NCBI GenBank assembly: GCA_016748015.1
Contig: JAAOMT010000135.1
Location: 427,164-491,163, forward strand
From: Geosiphon pyriformis
Taxonomy: Eukaryota; Glomeromycota; Glomeromycetes; Archaeosporales; Geosiphonaceae
Direction of reading: 5' to 3'
DNA length: 64,000 nt
Positions within the stretch are counted from its first letter, which is position 1. Each line of letters starts with the position of its first letter. A program made the translations under genes and the position numbers. Below, in pieces: positions 10,102 through 20,909 of this stretch. A model generated the notes under the pieces. The model ran no database searches. It saw only the letters and a list, made by a program, of their open reading frames with translations, and was not told where the DNA came from.

Positions 10102-11300
10102 AATGACATACATACCAATTGCAAAACTTGACAATTTCACTGGTGAAGAGGATGACGCCCAAGTATGGCTAACAATGTTGAGAAAGCCATTATCACAAAT
10201 GGATGGAATGATGTCAAAGCTCTTCAAGCAATCCCATATTTTCTCAAGAACACTGCCAATTTCTGGTATTAGAGCCTAATCAATAAACACCAGGACTTCA
10301 ATACATTCAAACTAGAGTTCCTAAGATATTTTAGTAACAATAATAGTATCAACTAATTGATAAACACCTTTACTACTATCAAACAAGGAGACACAGAAGC
10401 AGTCACCACTTACTTGGAATGCTTCTATCAAAATCTGTGTCAAATCCAAGCAACTGATGCCAACTATTTCACAGCGCCACAAATCCTAAACCAATTTATT
10501 AGAGGACTGTATAGTAGCATCCTCCAATGCATACGTCCAATGCATCCAGTAGACTTTCAAACTGTAGTTACCAATGCCAGAGATTTTGAAGCAGCTAAAC
10601 TCGAAGCCAATCATGCCCAAGCCATCAATCTAGTGATGAATGGATCATCTGAATTGGATTCCAAATTGAAACAATTCAGTGATTTCATTAACCAGAAGCT
10701 TGAGGGATACTTAGCTGACAATTGCGCAATTTATCAGTCACTTCAATGACACAATAATTTAGGAATCACAAATTGCCCAGAAAATCAGTCGCATCCTTTA
10801 TTATCCACCAATTAACTGTGGCAGCAAGAGACATGTATCTACCACTATTGTGGTAAACAAGAACATTTGAGAATCGATTGTTGGTTAAAGATAGAAAACC
10901 AACAATTAGGAAATTAATATCGAAACCCCAATCACCAGTTTTTAACTCCAAGATATCAATCAAATGCAGAAATATATCAACCAAATTACATACCTATAAT
11001 GCAGCCACAAATTTATCAGCCACCAATTTATCAGCCAACAGCACTCGTTATTTATTACCTGCAGCCCCAACTCATTTATCAGCCACAGTCTTAAGTAATC
11101 TACCAGCTGCAATAAATGCAAACACTGCCACAGAACTTACCTCAAAATGGAACTCAAAGGCAGAAACTGACACAGCAAAGCTGGAGATCATCGATGGTGG
11201 TCTATCAACCGATCTCCAGTTCTATGGCACAACTATTAGGTTCTTGACAATGGAATTCAGATACCAGTTCCATTCAAAATCCGAATTCCCAACACTATTT
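10102..11300 (+). pseudogene. gag: A1 gag core and zinc knuckle
   Basis: Starts MTYIPIAKLDNFTGEEDD, matching the B1 gag start. A one-base shift near 10175 changes frame; then the conserved ALQAIPYFLKNTANFWY is read, and a long frame 10357-10749 holds the rest of the capsid-like region (APQILNQFIRGLYSSILQ). The zinc knuckle near 10838 reads CIYHYCGKQEHLRIDC; comparison with A3 (CHNCGKQDH) shows the first Cys became Tyr. 10910-11300 is a Tyr/Gln/Pro-rich spacer with stops. Gag forms the particle shell and binds RNA. Confidence 0.8.
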
Positions 11301-11307
11301 AAGTCTT

Positions 11308-11850
11308 TTGGTTACTCCAGAAGATGTTATCTCCCACAACTCAGAATTCAATCGACAATCAGTACTTACCAACAACATACCTCCAGCCACTGTTACTAAT
11401 AACGAAACATTGGCTGCCATATTTCCTTTTGAATTCGAGGAAACCACAATGGTACTATTATTCAGTAGAGCCACCTTAGAGAAAAAACCTATCATGGTGA
11501 TGTACACTGATGCAAAAGTCAATGGCCACCTCATCAAACTGATCCTAGATAGTAAATCAGCTGGCAGCATTATCACAAGACAACTCATGGATCAATTAGG
11601 TCACCGAGTTGATCGAGCTGCCAGCACAAGAATTATCACTGCTGATAAAGCAATTAAGACCTCTATTGGTGAAATTGATGACTTCCCCATAGAAGTCAAT
11701 AGCATAATTATTCCAATCAAAGTACTAGTCATGGAAGCCACTTAGTACTAAGCACTAGTTGGTAATGACTGGCTCACAAAACAAATACCATTCTCGATTG
11801 AACCACTCAAGAGTTGCAACTTAGCCAAAACAGCTGATACACACAAGTAC
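11308..11850 (+). pseudogene. pro: A1 aspartic protease
   Basis: Retropepsin region in a 145-codon frame. It contains FPFEFEE, MYTDAKVNGHLIKLILD, the active-site triplet DSK (normally DSG) at about 11548, SIITRQLMDQLG, and NSIIIPIKVLVMEAT. After TAG (a lost Gln codon) the frame goes on to ALVGNDWLTK, the usual end of the family. The Gly to Lys change should inactivate it. The enzyme would cut the polyprotein. Confidence 0.85.
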
Positions 11851-12715
11851 CAGCAATGTGTAGCCATTTCAAACCCAGTCACATGCCAGCCCTACTAATT
11901 GACTTGGAGAAAGAGAAGCCAAAACCCACCTGGAAAGCATACCAAGTGTCATGGGCTGACAAAGACCACAATGAACTGCTCTCAATACTATCATGGGACA
12001 ACAACAGAAAGAGAAAACAAAGAGAAGAGCTTACCTGGGAGACTGACAATCAGACCTGAACTGACAATGACAAAAATGAGCTGACACCAAACTGAGAATG
12101 AAAAGAAGAAAATGATAAAGGAAAGGGAAAAGAGAAAGAAGAAGAAACAACAACCACCAACACCACTTCTTCTAACTCCTACACTTACTTTATACTACTG
12201 CAATCTACCTATCATTGACCAAAACTTATATGCATTAATTGTGGCAAGAAATTGTTATTAATGGGTGCATGCTGTGGCAATGATGAAAAATATGCAATGG
12301 CAACCAAATTCTACTGCTGCGCATGTGTTATAAAAAGATTTGGATGACCAAAGAAGCAAGAAAAATGGAACAACCAATCTTGTCTTGCTTGTGAAAAAAC
12401 TTTTTTGGATAAAGGAATGTGGAACAACATTCCAGAATAAAAAAAAATATGCGACAAATTGTGCCAATACACGATTCTAATTAGTGACTGGGTAAGGAAA
12501 GAGACACTGATAGAAGCAGTCTGGAGAAGAGCAGTACAACAATTGGACAGTTGTCCACATGATAATAACAAAATCTGGCAAATGGCACTCGCAAAAATAA
12601 AAGGAACATCATCCGAGGAGATCAAAGAAATTAAAAACAACTCACCAAAACCAATAGAACTTAATTGGGACTCAGAATCAGTCATAAACTTATTAGAACT
12701 GAAAGAATTTCACAA
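11851..12715 (+). pseudogene. A1 Cys-rich domain, first part (split by B1)
   Basis: After a charged, poorly conserved linker (11851-12215), this region encodes a Cys-rich domain: CINCGKK, GACCGND, FYCCAC, SCLAC and CDKLCQY at 12230-12470. A Trp codon is TGA near 12344. The same spacing is found in A2, A3 and, more loosely, B1 and B3. Pairs of CxxC suggest zinc ribbons or treble clefs; no named family recognised. The frame stops at the B1 insertion in codons for EFH and resumes at 22583 with KHYQ. Confidence 0.75.
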
Positions 12716-12932
12716 TGTTATCAGACAAAATTAGAGATATTATTTAGCATAAAAATTATCTTATAATTCCTATCATTAATTAGCATATATTATTGTTTCA
12801 AATTATCACTTATTACATTAGCAAAAATGTCCGAAATTATCATTTAATTAATAACCCTAATTGTACACAACACAAATGTAACCTAATTGCGATGATCAAT
12901 CATGCAATACCTCAAACTATGTAACATTTAAA

Positions 12933-13052
12933 AGTTTGCCGAAATTTATAGAAATTTGTTGAAATAATTGATAGTTCACTGAAATATCTAATAGTTTGTA
13001 GAAATAACTTGTAGTTCGCTAAAATGTATCTTTAGTTCAGCAAAATTGTAGA
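12933..13052 (+). repeat. 20-21-bp degenerate tandem array in family-B LTR
   Basis: Successive units end in TAG and carry GAAAT (for example TTCACTGAAATATCTAATAG, then TTTGTAGAAATAACTTGTAG). It lies upstream of the TATAAAA at 13097. The B solo LTR has lost part of this array. Confidence 0.7.
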
Positions 13053-13096
13053 AAATAGCAAAGTTCAAGTTCATAGAATAGTGTTATAACAAGTTG

Positions 13097-13103
13097 TATA
13101 AAA
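13097..13103 (+). promoter_or_regulatory. TATA box in B1 LTR
   Basis: TATAAAA downstream of the tandem array; matched by TATAAAAG at 21979-21986 in the 3' LTR. A core promoter in U3 is inferred. Confidence 0.55.
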
Positions 13104-13686
13104 AAAAAGCTTCTCTCTTTGAGAAAATATATCTTACTTTAGTTTTATCACTTAGAACCATTCCTATACACACAAAAAGAAATAAATATTAAATAATTCG
13201 AAAAACCAAATTCTTTAATTATTTGCACTTGGAAAATCCCCAAGAACCCAATTAACATTTTGAAATTGATTAACTACCAATTTCAGTAAACTGTTAGTGA
13301 CTCCAGGCCTGGATAGAAAACGTTTCTCTTGACAAAATTCTATTTCTTTTATTTTTTTTTATTTTCTTATCATAATCATTAAAGTAACCTACAGACGAGA
13401 TTTCTGTAGAAGAGTTGACTTTCACAGCAAAGTAACTACACATTTTAGTGAGCTTCCAGACGAACAATTCCTGGGAAAGAGTTGACATTTACTACAACAT
13501 AACTACACAAAGCAACTGGCACGGAATTGGCCATTCCACTTATAAGCCCAGCAGTTCAAATTATAGGAGATAATTTGAAAATAAATTCAGTTATTGGAGA
13601 TTCAACCACATCCAAAAAACGTGAAATTCACAGTAAACAAGCATTGACAACATTTAAGAAAAGAGACCAAAAACCTCCGGTAACAT

Positions 13687-14463
13687 TTGGTGCTCTCCCA
13701 TGGAAATAACACAGCAACAACAAAATTCAAAGTAGCGACCACACCAGATGCAACAACTCTAGAGTATTACCAATCAATTTACACCCACTGCAAGCAAAGA
13801 TTCAACATTCCAGATGGAATTAAAGTTGTCAAGAAATCAGTATACCAATACATTGAAAACCACATCAACAATTATCTTTTTGGAAATTACAATATCTCAG
13901 AAGTTAGAAGCAACCTTTACAATAATTTAGCACACTATTCACAGTTGGGAACTAAAGACCTTAACAGTGAAACACTTGCCATTTACTTTCACGAACTCAA
14001 TTTTAACATTATCAAATACTGTGAAGAAACATATTCAGTGCAGTCTCAATACACTATTGATTTTGAATCGAAAACAAAAACAAGCAACAAAGACAAAAAC
14101 AAATTAAAGCAATATTCAAGAACCACCCCAAATACTTCAACACTACCAAAAACAACTGCCAACCATTTACAAACATCTGAACAAGGAACCAGTTCAAAAC
14201 TTCCACTTACTATCACACTTTTTCCAGCTTCACTTGCACAAGCACAAACACTTAATTCACCCTTAAATTGATTTGCAAGACCAGAAGATTTTACATCACT
14301 CAAAAGTCTCACCAGATAACAAGAACCCCTTTAAACTAGTTCCAATCTCCTTGATTTTTTAGCTGAAAATCAAAGTGAACACTCTGAGACAGCAGCAAAT
14401 GAAGAAAACAACTCTGAAATAACTGAAGAAGAATCAATAGACAGTGAAAACAAAGAAGACAAA
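13687..14463 (+). CDS. B1 N-terminal gag-associated domain
   Basis: Open from the primer site to TGA at 14269-14271, without an in-frame ATG; the conserved part begins at GTAGCG (13732), where B2 has GTGGCA. Residues 20-110 (YYQSIYTHCKQRFNIPDG, YQYIENHINNYLFG, SEVRSNLYNNLAHYSQLG) are shared with B2 and B3 and loosely with family A. A Ser/Thr/Pro-rich tail follows, then an acidic stretch to the ATG of gag at 14464. The ATG at 13700 opens a different, short Gln-rich frame. Function unknown. Confidence 0.6.
13688..13703 (+). other. B1 primer binding site
   Basis: TGGTGCTCTCCCATGG, two bases after the LTR. B3 has TGGTGCTCTCCCACAG and B2 TGGTGTTCTTCCATAA on the other strand. Confidence 0.7.
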
Positions 14464-15640
14464 ATGACAACATACATTGCAAAAATCCCTGAATTCAATG
14501 GAGAAGATATTGAGACCAGTCTCCAAGAATGGCTCGACCAAGTTACTAAAGCTGGAGATGCAAATGAATGGAATGCTGCCAGAATGTTAAGAACAATTCC
14601 CTACTTTCTCAAAGGAACAGCAGGAGAATGGTTTGAAAACTTGGCTGCTCCATTCAATGATTGGAATGCTTTCAAAGCAGTCTTCTTTGAACAGTTCACT
14701 GACAATAATACCTCTATCACCCTTTGTAATCATTTTCAAAATATCAAACAAGAACCCTCCGAATCTGTTATGACTTATATTGGGAAATTCAACAAACTTC
14801 TCAGACAAATTCGCCAACTCGAAACAAATGATTATTATTCCAATGCTCAAATCTTGAATCAATTTATTGCTGGTCTAAAAGATAAACTAATTAAAAAGGT
14901 TTGCCCACATGCACCAGAAGATTTAAACTCTGCCATACAGCATGCAAAAAGATACGAAATAGCCATAGAAGAGGCCAATCACACAAAACTTGTAAATTTG
15001 GCAATTGAAGAAACCAGCTCAGCAGCTGAGAAAAAAATTGACCAACTCACAAAGAAGGTTAAAAACTATTTCACCAATCAACAACAACAGCAACCCCAAA
15101 GATATCAACCACCCCAAAGACGAAATCAAAATAACTTTGCACCACTTTCCAATAACCAGTCTCAAAATTGCCATTACTGTGAAATCTCTGGCCACTGAAA
15201 AAGAGATTGCAAAAAGCTATAACGAGACCAACAAAATAGAAGTAATCAATGTTACCCTCCACTACAGCAATCTTATTATCAACTGCCACTACCAGCTTAC
15301 TATCCACCAAGACCTCAATACCAAAATAACTATTATCAGCCCACCTCACAGCCAATCCAACAGCAATACCAACAATCGTTCACACAACATTATCAAGTAC
15401 CTGCTCAAAGACTGCTTACACAGAATCAATTCACACCACAAAACTGATACCAAGTAAACAACAATAGAATCAGTTTGAATAACCAATTGGTTTCTCAAAA
15501 TTCCATTCAACCAAGACCCAACCACTACCACACTCAACCCAGTTATTTAATAATGCCAGAAGAATAGGATTTTTATCATACTGCACCCTCGGAAGGTAGA
15601 GCTGCAGCACAACAACAAAACCCTTCCTATACTCTTACCA
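14464..15640 (+). pseudogene. gag: B1 gag with zinc knuckle
   Basis: ATG 14464 opens 244 codons: MTTYIAKIPEFNGEDIET, then WLDQVTKAGDANEWNAARM, YFLKGTAGEWFENL (retrotransposon gag signature) and GKFNKLLRQIRQLE. A Gln-rich stretch precedes the zinc knuckle at about 15172-15213, CHYCEISGH, TGA, KRDC; B3 has TGG at the stop. The Tyr/Gln/Asn-rich tail to 15640 has further stops. The Asn-rich frame 15005-15457 is a shadow. Confidence 0.88.
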
Positions 15641-16100
15641 CAATTCCACCAGCCAGAATTGCTGAAAACGCTAACCTTTCAGATATATTCCCTTTTGAGT
15701 TCGAAGCAAATGAGTCACCATCCCTGCTTAGCAATGCAGCTGCCAATGAACAAAAAGCAATCACAGCTATGTACACTGAAGCAGAAGTTGAAGAAAAGAC
15801 AATTCGCTTGATCTTAGACAGTGGATCCGCTGGAAGCATTATTACCTACCAGTTAATGCAACAGTTGAAGAGAAATATTGACCAACCAGCTCAAACAGTA
15901 ATCGTCACTGCCGATGGCATGAAAAAGACCCCAGTAGGAGAAATTAACAATTTTCCATTCACTCTTGATGGAATTACCATTCCAGTCAAAGTTCTTGTAA
16001 TAGACACACCTCAGTACTAAGCTTTCGTCAGAAATGATTGGCTTCAAAAAGCCAATGCTAATTTGAATTGGGAAACACAAGAGTTAACAATCTCCTACTA
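15641..16100 (+). pseudogene. pro: B1 aspartic protease
   Basis: Retropepsin with an intact active site: IRLILDSGSAGSIITYQLM near 15805, then VTADGMKKTPVGEINNF and ITIPVKVLVIDTPQY. TAA at 16018-16020 replaces Gln (PQY, stop, AFVRNDWL), and stops near 16099 precede the Cys-rich domain. Same frame as dUTPase and RT, so pro and pol were one polyprotein. This is the only protease in the window that keeps DSG. Confidence 0.88.
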
Positions 16101-17067
16101 AGGACAACACGCCTGAGTATCTGCCACTTGTAGTACATTCAACAAACACTTTGAAAAAGCCCCAGCTTTTGAATTCGAACCGGAAGAGGAAAAACCCCTC
16201 ATTGAAACATTCATGGCTCTTGGATCAACATCCAACTGGGCTGATAAAACAGAACAAGAACATTTTACCCCACACTCTGAACTCAAACCCTCTGGATGAA
16301 ATATCCCTTACTCAAAACCTGAACCAAGAAAACAATGCCCCTATATTCTCCTTAAATGTAAAGACTGCCACAAGAAACTATCATCAATGGGAGCCTGCAT
16401 TTCACCTGAAAAAGAATATAAAAATCATACTTGTTATTACTGCAAGGCTTGCCACAGAGAACAATGGGGCCATTTAATAAAAAGAAGCAGAAAATGGAAC
16501 AACACTCCTTGTTTGACTTGTGGAGATATGCTACCAGAAGAATGCAATTGGATTGATGTAGCCATGAGAGGAGGAGTCTACAATCAGACCTGCCAATATG
16601 CTTTATCAATTTCAGAAAAAGTAAAAAGAGGAACACCCTTTAATGCGGTATACAACAGTGTTTTCAACAAACTTTATCACTACCCCCATGATGCTGAGAT
16701 GATTTTTGACCTAGCAATAGCATTAATTAATGGAGCTACCAAAGAAGATGTTTGCCAAATGAAGGAAGCAGAATACATTGAATACACCATGAAATTAGCT
16801 GGATTCGATTATGAAGACAAAGTAGAAGTCTACCACCAAATTGCAAGTCACACCTACCCAACTCAAGAAGCTCAAATTCAATGATTAGAGCAAATAAACA
16901 TTAGGCTATGTAAAGAATGCATTATGCCTTGCAATGAACAGTGGTGTCCTGAATGCTATACTCTTAGTATCCTCTTGCCCAGCAAAAATGATGAGAACAA
17001 AATTAAATTTGGAGAACCTGAAGCAATAGAAGAAATTGAAACAACACCTATCTACCTTATCGAAAAT
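16101..17067 (+). pseudogene. B1 Cys-rich (zinc-ribbon-like) domain
   Basis: Between protease and dUTPase lies a domain of about 300 residues with many Cys pairs: KCKDCHKK, GACISPE, TCYYCKACH, PCLTCGD, EECNW, then a helical part (AEMIFDLAIALING), and finally CKECIMPCNEQWCPECY (16909-16959). A TGA at 16882-16884 probably replaces Trp. B3 has the same domain (37330-36540), family A a related one. The spacing suggests several structural zinc sites. Nucleic-acid binding is plausible but unproven; no named domain recognised. Confidence 0.75.
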
Positions 17068-17530
17068 TAGCCTGCCTTACAACTTAAATACTTCAACAAC
17101 AACGGACAAGGAATAAAACCTGAAAAAGCACACGAAATTAATGCTGGATATGACCTAAGATATCCAGGCAAGGATACTCTTGTTCTCAAACCCAAATCTC
17201 TCACAAAAATCAACCTCAAAATTGCACTCGAAATCCCACTAGGAGCAATAGTTCAAATTACCTCCTGGTCCTCTCTGGCAAGCAAAGGAATCAATGTCAG
17301 AGGAGAAATAATCGATGCTGAATATACTGGAGACATTACAGTGATGCTTCAAAATGAAACTGACAAACCATTCAAGATCGAACATGTTGAAAAAATTGCC
17401 CAAGCTATTTACCTACCCTTAATCAACATTTCAGGTTTGCAACTAGTCAATCAAAGAGAACAATTAGAAAAAAGTGATAGAGGAACCCAAGGTTTTGGTT
17501 CAACTGGACAATTCACAGTTCCAGTTAACA
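17068..17530 (+). pseudogene. B1 dUTPase domain
   Basis: All five motifs of trimeric dUTPases are visible: motif 1 NAGYDLRYPG (17140-17170), motif 2 SSLASKGINVRG, motif 3 EIIDAEYTGDITVML with its catalytic Asp, motif 4 KIAQAIYLPLI, and motif 5 DRGTQGFGSTGQF (about 17480). The conserved Arg of motif 2 is Trp (SWSSLAS). The segment follows a TAG at 17068-17070, where B3 keeps CAG. The enzyme would turn dUTP to dUMP and PPi and keep uracil out of cDNA. It lies between protease and RT, unlike known retroviral arrangements. Confidence 0.9.
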
Positions 17531-17940
17531 TAGCTCTTAACACATGGAACGAATCCCACCAGATTCTCAGACTTCCACAACCAATTACCATCTCACCCTT
17601 TGGAGAACATTCAAAAATCTACACCTGCCCAAAGCCAACAACCACACAACAAATTTTTGAGTCCAATGAACAAGTCTGCTTGGAACATAATATTTCAATC
17701 CCAAACATTTATATTCCAGAAGGAACAAAAAAAGTCCGAGTTACTTTTTACAACCCCAATAATTACCCCATAATTTTATTAAATAATTTAGAAATTGGAG
17801 TTATTCACAGTAATATATTTCAACAAAAATTCCCCCAAACAGTCCCCAATTTCTCTGAAATTATTGGACATTCAATACCAAAAATCAACCCAAACCCCAG
17901 CTCCAAAAACTACCATGTTGTCAGGGAAAAACTATCTCAA
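17531..17940 (+). pseudogene. B1 linker between dUTPase and RT
   Basis: About 135 residues, open, with many Ile/Val/Thr-rich stretches of beta character (ISIPNIYIPEG, KVRVTFYNPNNYP). B3 has the matching segment (35990-35560). Family A has one of similar length (VKNQAQLFEAEATICKSG in A1). No named domain recognised; it could be an extra beta-fold or a structural spacer. Confidence 0.55.
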
Positions 17941-18890
17941 ATCAACATGGGACAACTTGAACCACAACAACAGATCCAGCTCAAAGAGCTAATTGCAGAA
18001 TTTGCTGATATCTTTGCTGAAAACAACAATAACTTAGGAAGAACCAATTTGGTCCAACACCAAATTTATACAGGAGATGCCAAACCAAAAAGACAACAAG
18101 CATATCAAGTTGCTCCAGAAAGCCACCAATTCATCTGAGAAGAAGTACAACAAATCCTTAACAATGGGCTCATCCAACCCTTCATGAGTTCTTAGGCTTC
18201 ACCTGTAGTGCTAGTTAAAAAGAAAAATAGAAAGATCCAATTTTGTGTTGACTATCGACAACTCAACAGTGTTACAATTGGAGATGCCTATCTCCTTCCC
18301 CGGATTGATAACATGTTAGATGCTCTTGGAAAATCCAAATACTTTTCAACACTAGATTTAGAAAGTGGTTACTGGCAAGTTGCTATGGATCCCAAAGATC
18401 ACTCCAAAACAGCATTCACTACCCAAGGCAGAAATTACGAGTTCAATGTAATGCCTTTCGGATTATGCAATGCACCAGCAACGTTTCAGAGATTAATAGA
18501 TGTTGTGTACCAAGAACTTCTTTGGAAATCAGTAGTCATTTATCTTGACAATACTGATGTTTATTCTCCATCGTTCAAATTACACTTAAAACATCTGCGA
18601 GAAGTTTTTCAATGATTACAAAAAGCAGAACTAAAACTCAATATCGAAAAATGCTACTTTGAAAAAACAAGCCTGGTCTTCCTTGGTCATATTGTTAATA
18701 AAGATGGAATTAAACCAGATCCTGGAAAAATCAGCATTGTCAAAAACTTCAAAACTCCTCGGAACACTACAGAACTAAGAGGATTCATGGGATTAGCATC
18801 CTACTATCGGAAGTTTATCAAAAAATTTTTGGAAATTGCAAAACTCCTCAACCAGCTCACTACCAAAAACGTTAAATACAAATAGACTAC
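17941..18890 (+). pseudogene. pol: B1 reverse transcriptase
   Basis: Starts with QINMGQLEPQQQIQLKEL and the pre-RT ELIAEFADIFAENNNNLGRT. RT motifs: KIQFCVDYRQLNSVTIGDAY, FSTLDLESGYWQVAMD (first Asp), MPFGLCNAPATFQRL, and YLDN (18541-18552) in place of YLDD, removing a metal-binding Asp. FLGHIVNKDGIKPDP marks the thumb. Stops: TGA 18136, TAG 18193 (TGG in B3), TGA 18613, TAG near 18883, all explained by single transitions. No frameshift up to here. Confidence 0.9.
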
Positions 18891-19402
18891 TGAACACCAA
18901 AAAGCTTTTGAAATTCTCAAGGAAAAACTGACAACAGCTCCAATTCTCGCCTACCCAAATTTCAACAACTGATTTCGACTAGCTACAGATGCTTCATATA
19001 CTGCCTTTGGTGCTATCTTATCACAACTAGATAACAACAAAAATGAGTAAGTAATTGCTTATGCTAGCAGAACATTAAAACCAGCTGAGAAAAACTATCC
19101 TGCCACAGAACTAGAAACAGCAGCCATAATTTGGGCCTTACACCACTTCAACCTTTATCTTAGGCCTAAAGAATTCGATATTATCACTGATAATATTGGA
19201 CTCAAATAGCTTCAGAACAAAAATACTCAGCTGAATGCAAAACAAACCCAATGGACAAAATTTCTAGCAAACTATTGATACATAGTACATCACAAACCAG
19301 AAAAACTCCACACCAATGTTGACTGTCTCTTCAGAATAAGACAAGATTAGAAAACCACAAAAACCAACACTCAACTTAACCAACCAAAAGAGCCAACAAA
19401 CA
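18891..19402 (+). pseudogene. pol: B1 RNase H
   Basis: RNase H motifs: LATDASYTAFGAILSQL (first Asp), ELETAAIIWALHHF (Glu), DIITDNIGLK (Asp). Stops at about 18970, 19048, 19207 and 19276 replace probable Trp or Gln codons. The part after 19320 is a short linker; somewhere here a frameshift moves integrase to another frame than RT. RNase H removes RNA from the RNA-DNA hybrid. Confidence 0.85.
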
Positions 19403-20788
19403 ATGAATTTGGAAAACTACAATGATCTTAAACAATATTTGGAAACATTAACAATCCCAACAGATTGGTCTCTAGATGAAAAACATCGACTACAACAACA
19501 AGCCAAACAATATTTTCTACACAACAACATTATTTATTACCGAAATTTCAAAAACTCAGACAAACCACTCAGATTAATACAAGAACAGGAAAAAAAGACT
19601 ATATTATACAACATGCACTCAAATCCTTCATCAGCCCACTTCGGAAAAGACAGCACCACCCAAAGAACACTAGAATACTACTTTTGGCCTCGAATGAAAA
19701 AAGACATTTACGAATATGTCGAATCTTGTGATAGTTGTTAAAGAAGAGGAGGAACTTGCCCTACAGAACCTTTAAACCCAATCAAAGTTGGACAGCCTTT
19801 TGACAGAGTTGGTATCGATTTAGTCAGACCACTACCTATCACAAACCAAGAAAACCATTACATTGCAGTAGCCGTAGACTATCTCACCAAATGGCCTAAA
19901 GCCAGAGCCATTCAATGGACAGATGCAAAATCAGTAGCAAACTTTATCTATGAAGACATCATTTGTAGACATGGATGCCCAATAGAACTTTTATCTGATC
20001 AAGGAACACATTTTGTGAACAATTTAATCCAGGAAATTTGTGGATAATTTAATGTCAAGAGACCATTATCTTCATCCTACCATCCACAAACAAATGGACT
20101 GATAGAACAGTTCAACAGAACATTGTGTGAATCATTAGCCAAAGTTTCAACCGATTTTGAGCAAGAATGGGATCTCTTTATTCTATCAGTGTTACTAGCA
20201 TATAAGACACTAAAACAAGATACCACAAAACACACACCATTTGATTTAACTTACGGAAGGACGGCAACATTACCAATTAGTTTCACAGTAGAAACATATC
20301 CAGCACAACCAATCAATGAAAACAATTTCCAAGAAATGCTTTAACAAAGAGCCTACACTCTGCTTAGCACATTAGAAGAAAAACAACGAATAGCAGCCAC
20401 TCATATTGAATACTCCCAAGCTCAACAAAAAGAATGGCATGATGACAAATTGCCTCCAATCACTAATGAATTTAAAATTGGAAACAAAGTTCTCTTACAC
20501 AGAACTAAAGCTGAAAAACAATGGAGTGGAAAATTTGAAAATAAATGGCATAGACCATTCTTTATCCATGAAGTTTTAGGCAATGAATCATACAAGCTAA
20601 GACTTGATGACAAAATTCTAGCAAAAGTTGCACATGGAGATCGTTTGAAACACTATAATTCCAGAAACAATCCTGAACCATTAATTTTACAAATTGGTAC
20701 ACATTCCCCTTTAATCAATCCCGAAGACATTCCCCGAAATTTAGAACCAATAGTTGTCATTGAACAGTCTCACAACTTAAACACTTAA
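19403..20788 (+). pseudogene. int: B1 integrase with GPY/F module
   Basis: Begins MNLENYNDLKQYLETL. Zinc-binding HHCC is complete: NMHSNPSSAHFG and ESCDSC (19612-19738). Catalytic residues: GIDLVR (19815), LLSDQGTHF (19990), LIEQFNRT (20100). Stops at 19739 (TAA), about 20044 and 20341 all fit a lost Gln. The C-terminal part has FKIGNKVLLHRTKAEKQW and the GPY/F-like RPFFIHEVLGNESYKL, ending at TAA 20786-20788. Confidence 0.9.
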
Positions 20789-20909
20789 TTTAAATTTATT
20801 ATTATAGTTATCTTCTTATAATTTAGAAACAATCTCACAAAAACAAAACAAAAATAACATAAAAACTCATGCACCAAAAATAATTTTCTTTTATTTCAAA
20901 TTGCTTATA

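Larger units (their letters stand above)
12716..13685 (+). repeat. B1 5' LTR (970 bp)
   Basis: Begins TGTTAT (TGTTAC by one change), ends GTAACA. Differs from the 3' LTR almost only by transitions, many at CG sites. A degenerate array of 20-21-bp units (TTCRCTGAAATATCTAATAG type) lies at about 12933-13052, and TATAAAA at 13097-13103. Confidence 0.93.
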
